Assembly: GCA_030672545.1 (NCBI GenBank)
Contig: DAOVGF010000031.1
Location: 1-42,232, forward strand
DNA: 42,232 nt
DNA from: Candidatus Aerophobota bacterium
GTDB taxonomy: Bacteria; Aerophobota; Aerophobia; Aerophobales; Aerophobaceae
Direction of reading: 5' to 3'
The notes beneath the pieces are model-generated. The model made no database searches. It was not told the origin of the DNA and saw only the letters and a list, made by a program, of their open reading frames with translations. Position numbers and translations under genes: made by a program. Position 1 is the stretch's first letter; every line of letters begins with the position of its first letter. This document shows positions 15,448 to 23,944 of the stretch, in pieces.

Positions 15448-16924
15448 TCCACGATGAAAGATTTAGATCATCCAGGGGGAAAATTGGCCGGGGTATCTTC
15501 TTATAGGATCTCTTGCTATAATCCCAGTTGGCAAAGCCTGGACTATTAAAAAAAAGTGTTTTCCGGGCCACTGATTTATAAGTGATTAGATTAAGCAGAC
15601 CATCTTTTAAAACAATAATCTTTTTGTCCTCGGGTTCAATATGTAAACTACGAAGCATAGCCGGATCATGAATTGAGGCACCCTGGGAGATGAGTATTAT
15701 GTCTATTCCATTCACCTCAAATACTACGGTAGGCCCCATGTCTATTTCTCTTTCGGTGAATTGAAAATCCTTACCCCAGTATTTACCTTCGGAGATGACT
15801 TTTACCGTCCCGGTAACCGTAACCGGTTTAGCATTTATTTGATCCATTTTACCGCCTATTTTGACAGTCAGACTTTTATCCACCCCGGCCTCAATACATT
15901 TATCCACTGCATCAGGGTCAACGATAGCTGCTATGACCGCATTTTTCACCTTTCTTCTGATGAAACTCCGGAGAAAAAAAGGTACATCGCCTGCTGCTCC
16001 TGCCCAAAAACAATCTCCCGTGTCAACAAAAAGTATTGGTCTATCTGACGAAGTAAGAGCCTGATCAATTCCTTGGTCAATAGTGGGAGCGTCCAGGGTA
16101 AATTCATGACGCATATCCCACATCAGTTGAGCAAATCTATCGGTCTCAAATTGGGCTAATTGTTCATCTTTTTTGGCTACCACGAGAACAGAAGAACCAA
16201 CTTCTTTAATATCGGCCAGTGAGTAACCAATGAAGAAGGAAGCCGACAGAATTTCTTCTTTTCTTTCAAGTTCTTTGATTCTTTGTACTAACTTTGCTCT
16301 GGGTTTCGGAGAAGACTCTCCCGGTAACAACGCAGGTAGTTTTCTCATACACATTACAGGTCTAATTTTGTTTTTCATTAAAAAACTCATTAGGTGAGCC
16401 GCTTGTTGTCCTACTTTACTTTGATCAATATGAGGATGAGTGCGGTATCCAATTAAAAAATCCGCATACTTCACCATATCCGGGGAAACATTAGCATGAT
16501 GATCTAAAGTGACCCCCACTGGAATGGCATTTCCCGTAATTTCCCTGATTCTACGGAGTAGATAACCCTCTGGATCGTCCAAATCCTCAGTGACCATAGC
16601 CCCATGAAGAAACAATAAAATTCCTTCTAATTGCTGTTTTGTCTTTTGTATTCTTTCAAGTAAATTTTGCTCCAGAAACTTGAAAGCTACTGTGGTAACC
16701 GGACCTGAGGGTATCGCCGAAGCAGAAATTGTAGGAACAAGCTCTATTCCTTGATTTTCTGCAACTTCCAGAGCACCCTTTAGTTCCGAGTTCTTTTCTC
16801 TATGGTAATTCAGAATATCCTCATCCAGTAAAAGTTCATATTCCTGAAAACATTTTAGATCTGTCTTCACCAGAGAAAAAGTATTAGATTCATGACAGAT
16901 ACTCCCTACGGCTACTAGCATCAT
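15434..16924 (-). CDS. M81 family (MlrC-like) metallopeptidase/hydrolase
   Basis: The family is named for microcystinase C, but most members sit in catabolic loci and their substrates are unknown. The protein is 496 residues. Motifs are GSICHESNTFS (about 7-17), LLFLHGAMVTED (about 103-114), VTLDHHANVSPDM with Asp141-His142-His143, and YRTHPHIDQ with His163/His165, the expected zinc ligands. The C-terminal domain includes FVDTGDCFWAGAAGD and ISQGASIHDP, also typical. CAGGAGGAGAA precedes two adjacent ATGs at 16924 and 16921. It lies downstream of the DegT gene on the same strand, in the sugar locus. I infer hydrolysis of a small amide or lactam rather than a peptide. Confidence 0.92.
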   Translation of the reverse strand: MMLVAVGSICHESNTFSLVKTDLKCFQEYELLLDEDILNYHREKNSELKGALEVAENQGIELVPTISASAIPSGPVTTVAFKFLEQNLLERIQKTKQQLEGILLFLHGAMVTEDLDDPEGYLLRRIREITGNAIPVGVTLDHHANVSPDMVKYADFLIGYRTHPHIDQSKVGQQAAHLMSFLMKNKIRPVMCMRKLPALLPGESSPKPRAKLVQRIKELERKEEILSASFFIGYSLADIKEVGSSVLVVAKKDEQLAQFETDRFAQLMWDMRHEFTLDAPTIDQGIDQALTSSDRPILFVDTGDCFWAGAAGDVPFFLRSFIRRKVKNAVIAAIVDPDAVDKCIEAGVDKSLTVKIGGKMDQINAKPVTVTGTVKVISEGKYWGKDFQFTEREIDMGPTVVFEVNGIDIILISQGASIHDPAMLRSLHIEPEDKKIIVLKDGLLNLITYKSVARKTLFFNSPGFANWDYSKRSYKKIPRPIFPLDDLNLSSWRKNQ

Positions 16925-16970
16925 TTCTCCTCCTGGTCTTTTAAGAAGATATTTACTTCAGGCGTTATTA

Positions 16971-18209
16971 TTATGAGAGAAGCTCTAAGCAGTTTTTCTT
17001 AATTTTCCATATAGCTTCCACGATTGTGTCCATATCGTTGGTGGTACCCAAGAGAGCTCGATGAGATATCCAGACCATTTGACGGGAAAGTCGAGAAGCC
17101 ACCGGAAAATCTGCGGCCTTGGGTTGAAAGTGACCCGGATAATGAGGGCATTCCACCGGACACCCCCGGGGACGAAATTGCTTCTCGGTAAATAGTTCAA
17201 GTTCGTGGATGGCCGGGTAAGGTCTTTCAACCGGTATACCCTCTGCCTTTAAAGCTCTGGCAAAAGTCTCCCGCGGTAATTTCTCAAAATATTCTTCTTG
17301 GTAGAGGAAGGGATACAAATATAAACCCCTCTTGGTTACTCGACTATCACATTGTTGAGGAATGATCCCCGGAATCAATTGTAGTTGCTGGGTAAGATAA
17401 CGGGCATTTTTGTTTCGAATATTAAGATGCTCAGGTAATCTCTTCAGTTGAACTCGCAGCACCGCCGCTTGTAACTCGGTCAGGCGGTAATTAGAGCCTA
17501 AACGAAAGTGACAATAATCATGTTCACCTTTATGTCTTCCACAATTAATAATGGAAGCACATTCTTCTGCCAGAGTCTTGTCATCAGTAATAATAATTCC
17601 TCCTTCGCCGGCAGTCATAGTTTTGCTGGCCTGCATACTAAAAGTGCCTAAATTGGCAAAAGTCCCAATTTTTTTGCTTTTCCACTCTGCACCATGAGCA
17701 TGAGCCGAGTCCTCGATCCATTTCAATTGGTGTTGGGAAACAATCTTGCCTAGGGCATCTAAATCAGCGGGATGACCAGCAAAATGCACGGGAATAATTG
17801 CTTTGGTTCTGTCAGTAATTACTGCCTCTACTTGTTTAGGATCAAGGCAAAAAGTTTTCTCATCCACATCAACCAGCAAAGGTACTGCGTTGGCATAAAG
17901 AACGGCTGACGCCGTAGCCATAAAGGTATAGTCCGGCACTATAACTTCATCACCGGGTCCTATATCCAAAGCCGTGAGAGCCACTTCGATAGCATGAGAT
18001 CCGTTAGTGACTGCTAGGGCGTATGAAGCCTCCTGAAATCGCGCAAATTCAACTTCAAAATCGTCTACCATGTGCCCCTGAGTGCAGAACCAATTTCCAC
18101 TCTGGATAACCGAGGTAACTGCTTCTAACTCCTGTTGATCCCATATAGGCCACTTTGGAAAGGGTTTCTTTCGTACAGGTACTCCGTCTTTTAGTGCAAG
18201 TTTAGCCAT
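16971..18209 (-). CDS. DegT/DnrJ/EryC1/StrS family PLP aminotransferase
   Basis: This family transfers amino groups, usually from Glu or Gln, to keto-sugars or keto-cyclitols. The 412-residue protein has VTNGSHAIEVALTALDIGPG (PLP phosphate loop), EVIVPDYTFMATASAV, IEDSAHAHGAEW with the PLP-ring Asp167, and QASKTMTAGEGG with the Schiff-base Lys196. The length is slightly above average. GAGGGAG precedes the ATG. With a Gfo/Idh dehydrogenase nearby, oxidation then transamination of a sugar or inositol is a reasonable pathway idea, as in scyllo-inosose aminotransferase systems. The gene is divergent from the amidohydrolase and importer genes; a candidate -35 TTGACA lies at 18305-18300 on its strand, though with a poor -10. 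Confidence 0.94.
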   Translation of the reverse strand: MAKLALKDGVPVRKKPFPKWPIWDQQELEAVTSVIQSGNWFCTQGHMVDDFEVEFARFQEASYALAVTNGSHAIEVALTALDIGPGDEVIVPDYTFMATASAVLYANAVPLLVDVDEKTFCLDPKQVEAVITDRTKAIIPVHFAGHPADLDALGKIVSQHQLKWIEDSAHAHGAEWKSKKIGTFANLGTFSMQASKTMTAGEGGIIITDDKTLAEECASIINCGRHKGEHDYCHFRLGSNYRLTELQAAVLRVQLKRLPEHLNIRNKNARYLTQQLQLIPGIIPQQCDSRVTKRGLYLYPFLYQEEYFEKLPRETFARALKAEGIPVERPYPAIHELELFTEKQFRPRGCPVECPHYPGHFQPKAADFPVASRLSRQMVWISHRALLGTTNDMDTIVEAIWKIKKNCLELLS

Positions 18210-18407
18210 AGTTTCTACTCCCTCTGTTACATAATATATTAGTTGATTATTGGTTGATTTTTATCTTGATTAATTTAGGCTATCTCAAATTTTCCATCCT
18301 GTCAATCAACACATCAAATCTCTTCAGCTTGGGGAAAATTTTGAGTATTGCCTCAACAAATACCTACATCGGGAGACTTTTCCCGGAACTGAAGAGAGAC
18401 TGGAAAA

Positions 18408-18435
18408 TTGACAGAGGTGGAATTGACGGTATACT
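18408..18435 (+). promoter_or_regulatory. Promoter of the amidohydrolase-ABC importer operon
   Basis: TTGACA (18408-18413), 16-base spacer, TATACT (18430-18435). It has a perfect -35 and a 5 of 6 -10, with a leader of about 60 bases before the ATG at 18501. The -10 is embedded in the palindrome at 18422-18441. Confidence 0.7.
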
Positions 18436-18441
18436 GTCAAT
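18422..18441. promoter_or_regulatory. Operator-like 20-bp palindrome over the -10
   Basis: ATTGAC-g-GTATAC-t-GTCAAT is symmetric at 18 of 20 positions. It covers the spacer end, the -10 and the region up to the expected transcription start, the classic site for a repressor. ATTGACA recurs at 18407-18413 and TGTCAAT at 18300-18306, although those two may simply be -35 boxes. No regulator gene is present in the window. Confidence 0.55.
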
Positions 18442-18500
18442 GTTGTTTCAGGAAAATATTGCCGAGCTGATTTCGTGCGCGAATAGATAAAAGAGGAAAT

Positions 18501-19781
18501 ATGACCGCTAATTCTCTTTATCGGGATATTTTAGCCGAAATAAAAGAAATCCCTATTTTGGATGTTCACTCTCACATTTCCACCGATTGCCCCCAAGCCA
18601 AAGACCTCTCCGATATTTTGTTTTACCATTTTGTGAGAAGAGAAGTATATTCTGCCGGCTTAGGGGACGATAATTTCTTAGTCTCTCAGGCCCCTCTCAG
18701 TGAGAGAATGGCTCGTTTCCTTCCCTATCTTGAACATATTGAGCATACTACCACTTTTTGGTGTGTAAGAAAAATTATTAAAGATATTTACGGAATACCG
18801 GAAGGTATAAACCGGCACAACTGGCGAGAAATAGAAAAAAGAATTAAAGAGAGAGGAGATAATAACAGTTGGTCAAAGAAAATAATGGTCAAAGCCGGCA
18901 TTGAACGTTCACTTACTTGCGAGGGCAACTGGGATAAGGAAAATCCGAAAAAACACCCTTTTCTTTCTCCGCTGTTCGAGAACTTGGAAGACTTCAACTT
19001 TGACCCAGAGCGGGGAACATCCGTTTTGAACCTGGTAAAAAATCAGTTTGGTTACCTTCCTTCTGTGGCCGGGGAATTTGAAGATCTCTTGGCTAAATTT
19101 TTCCAAAAAAAGATAGAAAGTGGGATAGGCTACTTTGTCTGTTTTATCAGTACTGCTCTCCAATTGCTGGGAGCGAAAAGGAGAAAAATAGAAGAACTTT
19201 ATCAAGCCAGAATTGCCGGTAAAAAACTTAGCTTTGAAGAAGAAAATATTCTGATAACCTGGCTGCTTCATACCTATTTTGAGATTATCAGAGAACACAG
19301 GTGCCCGATTCAACTTTGTATAGGGGCCTGGTGGGCAAAACCAAAACTAAGATACGGGGAATCTTATGTATTTTCTGATCATCGTTTTGTTTTTGATTTG
19401 ATTCCTCTATTCAAAACTTTTCCCGAGGTCAAAATAAACATTATGTGTGCTGCTCATTCTCTTTCTCAAGAGCTTACCATTATCTCCAGAATGCTTCCCA
19501 ACATTAGTCTTCTTGGTTTTTGGTGGCATACTTTATTTCCTACCTACGTTAAGACCACAATTGCTGAAAGATTGGAGGCTCTTCCAGCTAATAAATGGAT
19601 AGCTGTGGGCACCGACGCCTACTCGGTGGAGTGGGCTTATGCAAAAGTTAGTCTGATTTTGGATTGTTTAGCCAGAGTCCTCTCGGAAAAAATCGAACAG
19701 GGTTACCTTTCCCGGAGGAAGGCTCTTTGGTTGGCCCGAAGAGTTCTCTACGATAACCCAAAGGAAATCTACAAACTTTGA
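18501..19781 (+). CDS. Uronate-isomerase-like amidohydrolase superfamily protein
   Basis: This 426-residue metal-dependent TIM-barrel protein opens with ILDVHSHIS (His23, His25), the first-strand HxH of the superfamily, then AKDLSDILFYHFVRRE, which recalls the UxaC glucuronate isomerase family. Further ligands are likely His319 (IMCAAHSLSQ), with His343 (WWHTLF) nearby, and Asp372 (VGTDAYSVEW) on the last strand. UxaC interconverts D-glucuronate and D-fructuronate. This protein is divergent, so an isomerase or hydrolase of a related sugar acid is the safest reading. AGAGGAAAT precedes the ATG. It is the first gene after the operator-controlled promoter and lies 109 bases before the binding-protein gene. 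Confidence 0.8.
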   Translation: MTANSLYRDILAEIKEIPILDVHSHISTDCPQAKDLSDILFYHFVRREVYSAGLGDDNFLVSQAPLSERMARFLPYLEHIEHTTTFWCVRKIIKDIYGIPEGINRHNWREIEKRIKERGDNNSWSKKIMVKAGIERSLTCEGNWDKENPKKHPFLSPLFENLEDFNFDPERGTSVLNLVKNQFGYLPSVAGEFEDLLAKFFQKKIESGIGYFVCFISTALQLLGAKRRKIEELYQARIAGKKLSFEEENILITWLLHTYFEIIREHRCPIQLCIGAWWAKPKLRYGESYVFSDHRFVFDLIPLFKTFPEVKINIMCAAHSLSQELTIISRMLPNISLLGFWWHTLFPTYVKTTIAERLEALPANKWIAVGTDAYSVEWAYAKVSLILDCLARVLSEKIEQGYLSRRKALWLARRVLYDNPKEIYKL

Positions 19782-19783
19782 AA

Positions 19784-19813
19784 ATGTCCGAAAGTAAAAT
19801 AATGTCCGGAAGG
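19784..19813 (+). repeat. Imperfect direct repeat ATGTCCG(A/G)AAG
   Basis: ATGTCCGAAAG at 19784-19794 and ATGTCCGGAAG at 19802-19812 start 18 bases apart just after the amidohydrolase stop. They could be tandem regulator half-sites before the importer genes, or chance. Confidence 0.25.
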
Positions 19814-19890
19814 AGGTGGTGAGTTAGCAACAATAGCTGAGCAGATTTAATTGATGTAAAGAGTGGTTTTATCGAAAAAGGAGGAGTAAA

Positions 19891-20862
19891 ATGATAAGAA
19901 AGAAAGTGATTATGGCTCTGCTACTGACGGCGCTGATTTGTGGTGGAGTTGTTGGCGTCGGCGTGGCTCAGGAAAAGATTATCATCGGGTGTTCCATCAT
20001 TACCTATGAGCATCCCTTTTACATTGATGTGGTCAATGGAATGAAAAGAGTGGTAGAAAGAGCGGACGTAGATTTCTTGCTCAATGACCCTAAATGCAAG
20101 CTTGCTCCTCAAGTACAGGCTCTGGAGACTTATATTGCCCGCGGTGTAGATGCTTTAGTCGTCTACGGAGTTGATCCGGTAGGTGTAGTGCCGGTGGTAG
20201 AAGAAGCGACTGCTCTGGGAATACCGGTTATAACGGCGGATATGAAACTGCAGACTGATAAGGTAGTAACCTTTGTCGGCTCAAACAATCTGGAGATCGG
20301 CACCAAAGTGGGGAAATGGACCAAAGAATATATCGAGAACAACATGGGAGGGAAAGCTAAGATCGGTATAGTAGCCTGGTTGGTATCAGTAGCTCAACAA
20401 CAGAGAGTCCAGGGCTTCAAAGATCAGGTCACTCAGCTACCCGGGGTAGAGATTGTTACTATTCAGAATGTTGAGGAAGCTCTGAGAGACAATGCTATGA
20501 CCGTCACTGAAAATATTATAACCGCTCACCCAGATATCGACTTTATCTACGGTTCAAATCAGACTTGTTGTATGGGAGCAGTATCAGCCGTAGATGCTCT
20601 GGGAGCAGGAATCAAGGTTGTGGGCGTGGATATAGACACTGAAATGGTCAAAGCCATTAAGGACGGAAAGCTCTTTGCCACAGTAGCTCAGCAGCCTTTG
20701 CTCTTAGGTGAGGCAGCTATGCAGGCGGCTATGATAAAGGTCAAAGGTCTGGAATGCTTGGGCTCCGATTTCGTGGCGGAAAACATCATCATTCCCGTAC
20801 TTTTAGTATCCAAGGACAATCTTGAGCAAGCCACAAAAGAACTGGAAATATTGGCTTACTAA
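19891..20862 (+). CDS. Sugar ABC transporter substrate-binding protein (type I periplasmic binding fold)
   Basis: The 323-residue protein begins with a signal peptide (basic start, hydrophobic MALLLTALICGGVVG, probable cut after GVA near residue 26; not a lipoprotein box). The mature part follows the RbsB/XylF pattern: IIIGCSIITYEHPFY, ARGVDALVVYGVDPVGVVPV, ALGIPVITADMKL, GKAKIGIVAWLVS, and the hinge region DIDTEMVKAIKDGKLFATVAQ. It captures a monosaccharide or related small sugar in the periplasm for the ATPase and permease that follow. AAAAAGGAGGAG precedes the ATG. A stable hairpin follows the gene, which would favour its expression over the downstream genes. Confidence 0.94.
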   Translation: MIRKKVIMALLLTALICGGVVGVGVAQEKIIIGCSIITYEHPFYIDVVNGMKRVVERADVDFLLNDPKCKLAPQVQALETYIARGVDALVVYGVDPVGVVPVVEEATALGIPVITADMKLQTDKVVTFVGSNNLEIGTKVGKWTKEYIENNMGGKAKIGIVAWLVSVAQQQRVQGFKDQVTQLPGVEIVTIQNVEEALRDNAMTVTENIITAHPDIDFIYGSNQTCCMGAVSAVDALGAGIKVVGVDIDTEMVKAIKDGKLFATVAQQPLLLGEAAMQAAMIKVKGLECLGSDFVAENIIIPVLLVSKDNLEQATKELEILAY

Positions 20863-20919
20863 AATAAAGCCAATTAAACTCTATTCCTTTGAAAACGGAG
20901 AGAAAGGTAAATAATAATA

Positions 20920-20960
20920 TGCGTAGAGGTTTGGTTGCATTAATACCAAGCCTCTACGCA
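20920..20960 (+). terminator. Strong intercistronic hairpin between binding-protein and ATPase genes
   Basis: TGCGTAGAGGTTTGGT (20920-20935) and ACCAAGCCTCTACGCA (20945-20960) form a 16-bp stem with one G-U pair and a 9-base loop. It lacks a strong T-run, so it is more likely to stabilise the upstream message or partially terminate than to stop transcription fully. Confidence 0.7.
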
Positions 20961-20982
20961 CTTATTTAGATAGGATACAGTC

Positions 20983-21744
20983 ATGCAAAAGGAACCTTTG
21001 TTGAAAATGAAAGGTATTTGCAAGAAATTCGGATCGGTTCAGGCTCTGAACAATGTGGATTTTGAACTCTACGATAATGAAATCCTCGGCCTGGTTGGAG
21101 ATAACGGGGCCGGGAAAACAACCCTAATTAAAATCGTCTCCGGCGCCTACTCCCCGGATGAGGGAAAAATTTTCTTACGAGGAGAGCAGGTAAACATTTT
21201 GGATCCCAGAAGTGCCAAAACTTTGGGAATAGAAACCGTATATCAAGATCTGGCTTTAGCTGATAAACTCAATATCGCTGAAAATATTTTTCTGGGAAAA
21301 GAGCGCTTAAAGAACTTTTTAGGAACTCCCATAAGAATACTGGATAAGAAACGTATGGAGGCAGAAACGCTTCCTACCTTAAGAAAACTAAAAATAGATA
21401 TTGAATCTCCTCGGGCTAAAGTAGCAACACTTTCCGGGGGACAGCGACAGGCCACAGCTATCGCCAAGAGTATTTTTTGGAAAGCCAGAATAATTATTAT
21501 GGATGAGCCAACGGCTGCTTTGGGAGTTGCGGAGACTATGAAAGTTCGCCAAATAACACTGGATTTAAAGAAAGAGGGGGCTTCCGTTATTTTGATAAGT
21601 CACAATCTGGAGGACATTTTTTCCGTGGTCGATAGGGTTATTATCCTGCGCGGCGGACGTCGAGTGGGAGACCGTTTGGTCAAACAAACTACCAGAGATG
21701 AAATTGTAAAATTAATGATCACCGGGGAGCGCGCTATCCAATGA
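20983..21744 (+). CDS. Sugar ABC transporter ATP-binding protein (single domain)
   Basis: Cytoplasmic ATPase of the importer. Walker A is GDNGAGKTT (39-47), the signature is LSGGQRQ (150-156), Walker B is IIIMDEPTAAL (170-180), and the switch His207 is in LISHNLED. At 253 residues it has one nucleotide-binding domain, unlike RbsA/XylG/MglA, which fuse two in about 500 residues. It presumably works as a homodimer, as in the fructose importer ATPase FrcA. AGGATA lies 5 bases before the ATG. The stop overlaps the permease start (ATGA). Confidence 0.95.
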   Translation: MQKEPLLKMKGICKKFGSVQALNNVDFELYDNEILGLVGDNGAGKTTLIKIVSGAYSPDEGKIFLRGEQVNILDPRSAKTLGIETVYQDLALADKLNIAENIFLGKERLKNFLGTPIRILDKKRMEAETLPTLRKLKIDIESPRAKVATLSGGQRQATAIAKSIFWKARIIIMDEPTAALGVAETMKVRQITLDLKKEGASVILISHNLEDIFSVVDRVIILRGGRRVGDRLVKQTTRDEIVKLMITGERAIQ

Positions 21745-22733
21745 GTAAAAATTCCCAAAACACGGCCAAACAAAAGGAAGAAAAAAAAGTAGTTTTCCTA
21801 CTGCGACATACGGTAGAAACTTACGGACTCTTGGCGGGATTTGTGGTACTGTGTGTTTTCTTATCTATTGCCAGCCCCTATTTTTTGACTCTCTCAAATA
21901 TATTCAATGTGGGACGACAAATAGCGGTAACTGCTATTATTGCCTTTGGTATGACCTTTGTCATTACGGCTGCCCAGATTGACCTGAGTGTAGGTTCAGT
22001 GGTGGCTTTGACTGGAGTTATTACAGCTGCCTTGGTGACCCGAGCTGGATTTCCGGTTTGGATCTGGTTGCCTTTGGTTTTACTGACCGGAATCACCATT
22101 GGCTTAATGCATGGATTCTTTGTAGCTAAGCAAAAGATACCCGCATTCTTACTAACTCTGGCTACTATGGGAGTGTTACGCGGTATAGGATTTATCTATA
22201 CCCGAGGTCATCCCATTTATATAGGCTCCCGTGGATTTCGGGCTATCGGGCGAGGATTTATAGGACCTGTTCCCATTCCTATAATCATCATGGTAATTAT
22301 CTGGCTAATTTGCTATTTTATCCTTACCCAATCCAAAATCGGCAAATATATTACCGTAGTAGGTGAGAGTCAAAGGGTAGCCAGATTATCAGGTATCAAC
22401 GTTGATCGAGTCCTCATTTTTGTATTCGTGATAGAGGGAGTACTCACCGCCATTAGTGGTATTATAATGGCCTCTCGTCTGGGAACGGGTTCACCGCAGG
22501 TAGCCCTTGGTCTGGAACTAAATGTCATAGCTGCCGTTATATTGGGGGGTACCAGTTTGTTCGGAGGCGAAGGTCGAATGTTTGGAACCTTATTGGGAGC
22601 TATGGTGATAGGGACTCTGGTTAACGGAATGACTTTACTTAACATCTCGCCCTACGTACAAATGGTTGTCCGAGGACTGGTAATTCTTGGTGCTGTATGG
22701 GTAAACATGGCCCGATACAGAGTTAAGAGGTAG
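21741..22733 (+). CDS. Sugar ABC transporter permease (RbsC/XylH family)
   Basis: This 330-residue inner-membrane protein has about eight to ten hydrophobic segments. The family motif FGMTFVITAAQIDLSVGSVVAL lies near residues 73-94 and is followed by segments typical of RbsC. The cytoplasmic loop SQRVARLSGINVDRVL (about 212-227) resembles the ATPase-contact region, and AAVILGGTSLFGGEGRMFGTLLGA is the usual late motif. It forms the transmembrane channel for the importer. It overlaps the ATPase gene by 4 bases and ends 3 bases from the convergent metK, with no terminator visible. Confidence 0.95.
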   Translation: MSKNSQNTAKQKEEKKVVFLLRHTVETYGLLAGFVVLCVFLSIASPYFLTLSNIFNVGRQIAVTAIIAFGMTFVITAAQIDLSVGSVVALTGVITAALVTRAGFPVWIWLPLVLLTGITIGLMHGFFVAKQKIPAFLLTLATMGVLRGIGFIYTRGHPIYIGSRGFRAIGRGFIGPVPIPIIIMVIIWLICYFILTQSKIGKYITVVGESQRVARLSGINVDRVLIFVFVIEGVLTAISGIIMASRLGTGSPQVALGLELNVIAAVILGGTSLFGGEGRMFGTLLGAMVIGTLVNGMTLLNISPYVQMVVRGLVILGAVWVNMARYRVKR

Positions 22734-22736
22734 GTC

Positions 22737-23885
22737 TTAAATTCCCGCCAGGCGACAAAGTTCCGGAGCTCGATCAGTTTTTTCCCAGGTAAAGTCTTTA
22801 TCCTCCCGTCCAAAATGTCCATAACAAGCAGTCTTTTTATAAATAGGACGAAGAAGATCCAGGTATTCGATTATCCCTCGGGGAGTGAGATCGAAGTTGT
22901 CCTGGATAAGCTTGTTTATCCGGGACTCGGGGATTTTCCCCGTCCCGAAAGTATCTACCATTAAAGATATAGGTATTTTTTTCCCAATGACATAGGCAAT
23001 TTGAACCTCACATTTGTCAGCGATCCCAGCCGCTACTAAATTTTTGGCAATGTAACGAGCCATATATGAACCAGAACGGTCTACCTTGGTAGGATCCTTT
23101 CCTGAGAAACATCCCCCCCCGTGAGAACCTACTCCTCCGTAAGTATCCATTATTATCTTTCTTCCGGTAAGTCCTGTATCTGCCTGAGGTCCTCCTATTT
23201 TGAAACTACCGGTTTGATTAATGTAGTAACTAAGGTCGGTGCTTCTATATTGCTCGGGAAGACAGGGTTTAATAACCATCTCTATTATCTCGTCTTCGAT
23301 ATCTTCCACTTCGACTTCTGGGGAATGCTGGGCTGAAATCACCACCGTGCTCACCCTTCGGGGAACTCCATTTTCATACTCAACGGTTACTTGAGATTTG
23401 CCATCAGGACGAAGATAAGGGAGAATCTTTTTCTTTCTTACTTCAGCTAATCTTTTGGTCAGACGATGAGCCAGGATGATGGGCAGAGGCATCAACTCAG
23501 GTGTTTCCTTGGTAGCATACCCGAACATCATCCCCTGATCTCCTGCCCCGTCCTTATCTACCCCCAAAGCAATATCGGAAGATTGCTCATTAATGGAAGT
23601 AATTACGGCACAACTTTTATAGTCTATTCCATAACTGGCATGAGTATAACCTATTTGCTTAAGAACCTGACGAGCAATGGAAGGAATGTCTATATAGCAG
23701 GTAGTGGTGATTTCACCAGCCATAAAAGCTAAACCGGTGGTAACCAGCGTCTCGCAGGCCACCCGGCCTTGGGAATCTTGCTTTAAAATAGCGTCAAGGA
23801 CTGCATCAGAAATTTGGTCGGCAATTTTATCCGGATGCCCTTCGGTTACCGATTCAGAAGTAAAGAGGTATTTCTCTCTGTTCAT
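22737..23885 (-). CDS. metK: S-adenosylmethionine synthetase
   Basis: MetK makes S-adenosylmethionine from methionine and ATP. The 382-residue protein starts with [20 protein letters not shown] (His17 in the ATP-binding motif). It then shows [12 protein letters not shown] (GAGDQG signature), [11 protein letters not shown], and [19 protein letters not shown] with the phosphate-binding Lys and Asp residues. Length and motif order are normal for bacterial MetK. It is last in a probable leftward group behind hpf and ptsN; the gap to ptsN is 59 bases. A SAM-consuming DUF62 enzyme lies 8 kb away, but no SAM riboswitch is seen. Confidence 0.97.
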   Translation of the reverse strand: MNREKYLFTSESVTEGHPDKIADQISDAVLDAILKQDSQGRVACETLVTTGLAFMAGEITTTCYIDIPSIARQVLKQIGYTHASYGIDYKSCAVITSINEQSSDIALGVDKDGAGDQGMMFGYATKETPELMPLPIILAHRLTKRLAEVRKKKILPYLRPDGKSQVTVEYENGVPRRVSTVVISAQHSPEVEVEDIEDEIIEMVIKPCLPEQYRSTDLSYYINQTGSFKIGGPQADTGLTGRKIIMDTYGGVGSHGGGCFSGKDPTKVDRSGSYMARYIAKNLVAAGIADKCEVQIAYVIGKKIPISLMVDTFGTGKIPESRINKLIQDNFDLTPRGIIEYLDLLRPIYKKTACYGHFGREDKDFTWEKTDRAPELCRLAGI

Positions 23886-23944
23886 TTTTTTCGCCTTTTC
23901 TTTGACTTCAAAAATCCGTTTAAAATGACTTTACCCAGACTATT

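Noticed and set aside
15434-16924. M81 protein as a true microcystinase
   Set aside because: The family name comes from one microcystin-degrading cluster; no mlrA, mlrB or mlrD is present and the context is sugar metabolism.
18254-18490. 78-codon open frame on the + strand before the amidohydrolase gene
   Set aside because: It has a TTG start with no ribosome binding site, and it covers the promoter, operator and leader of the next gene. Low-complexity composition suggests chance.
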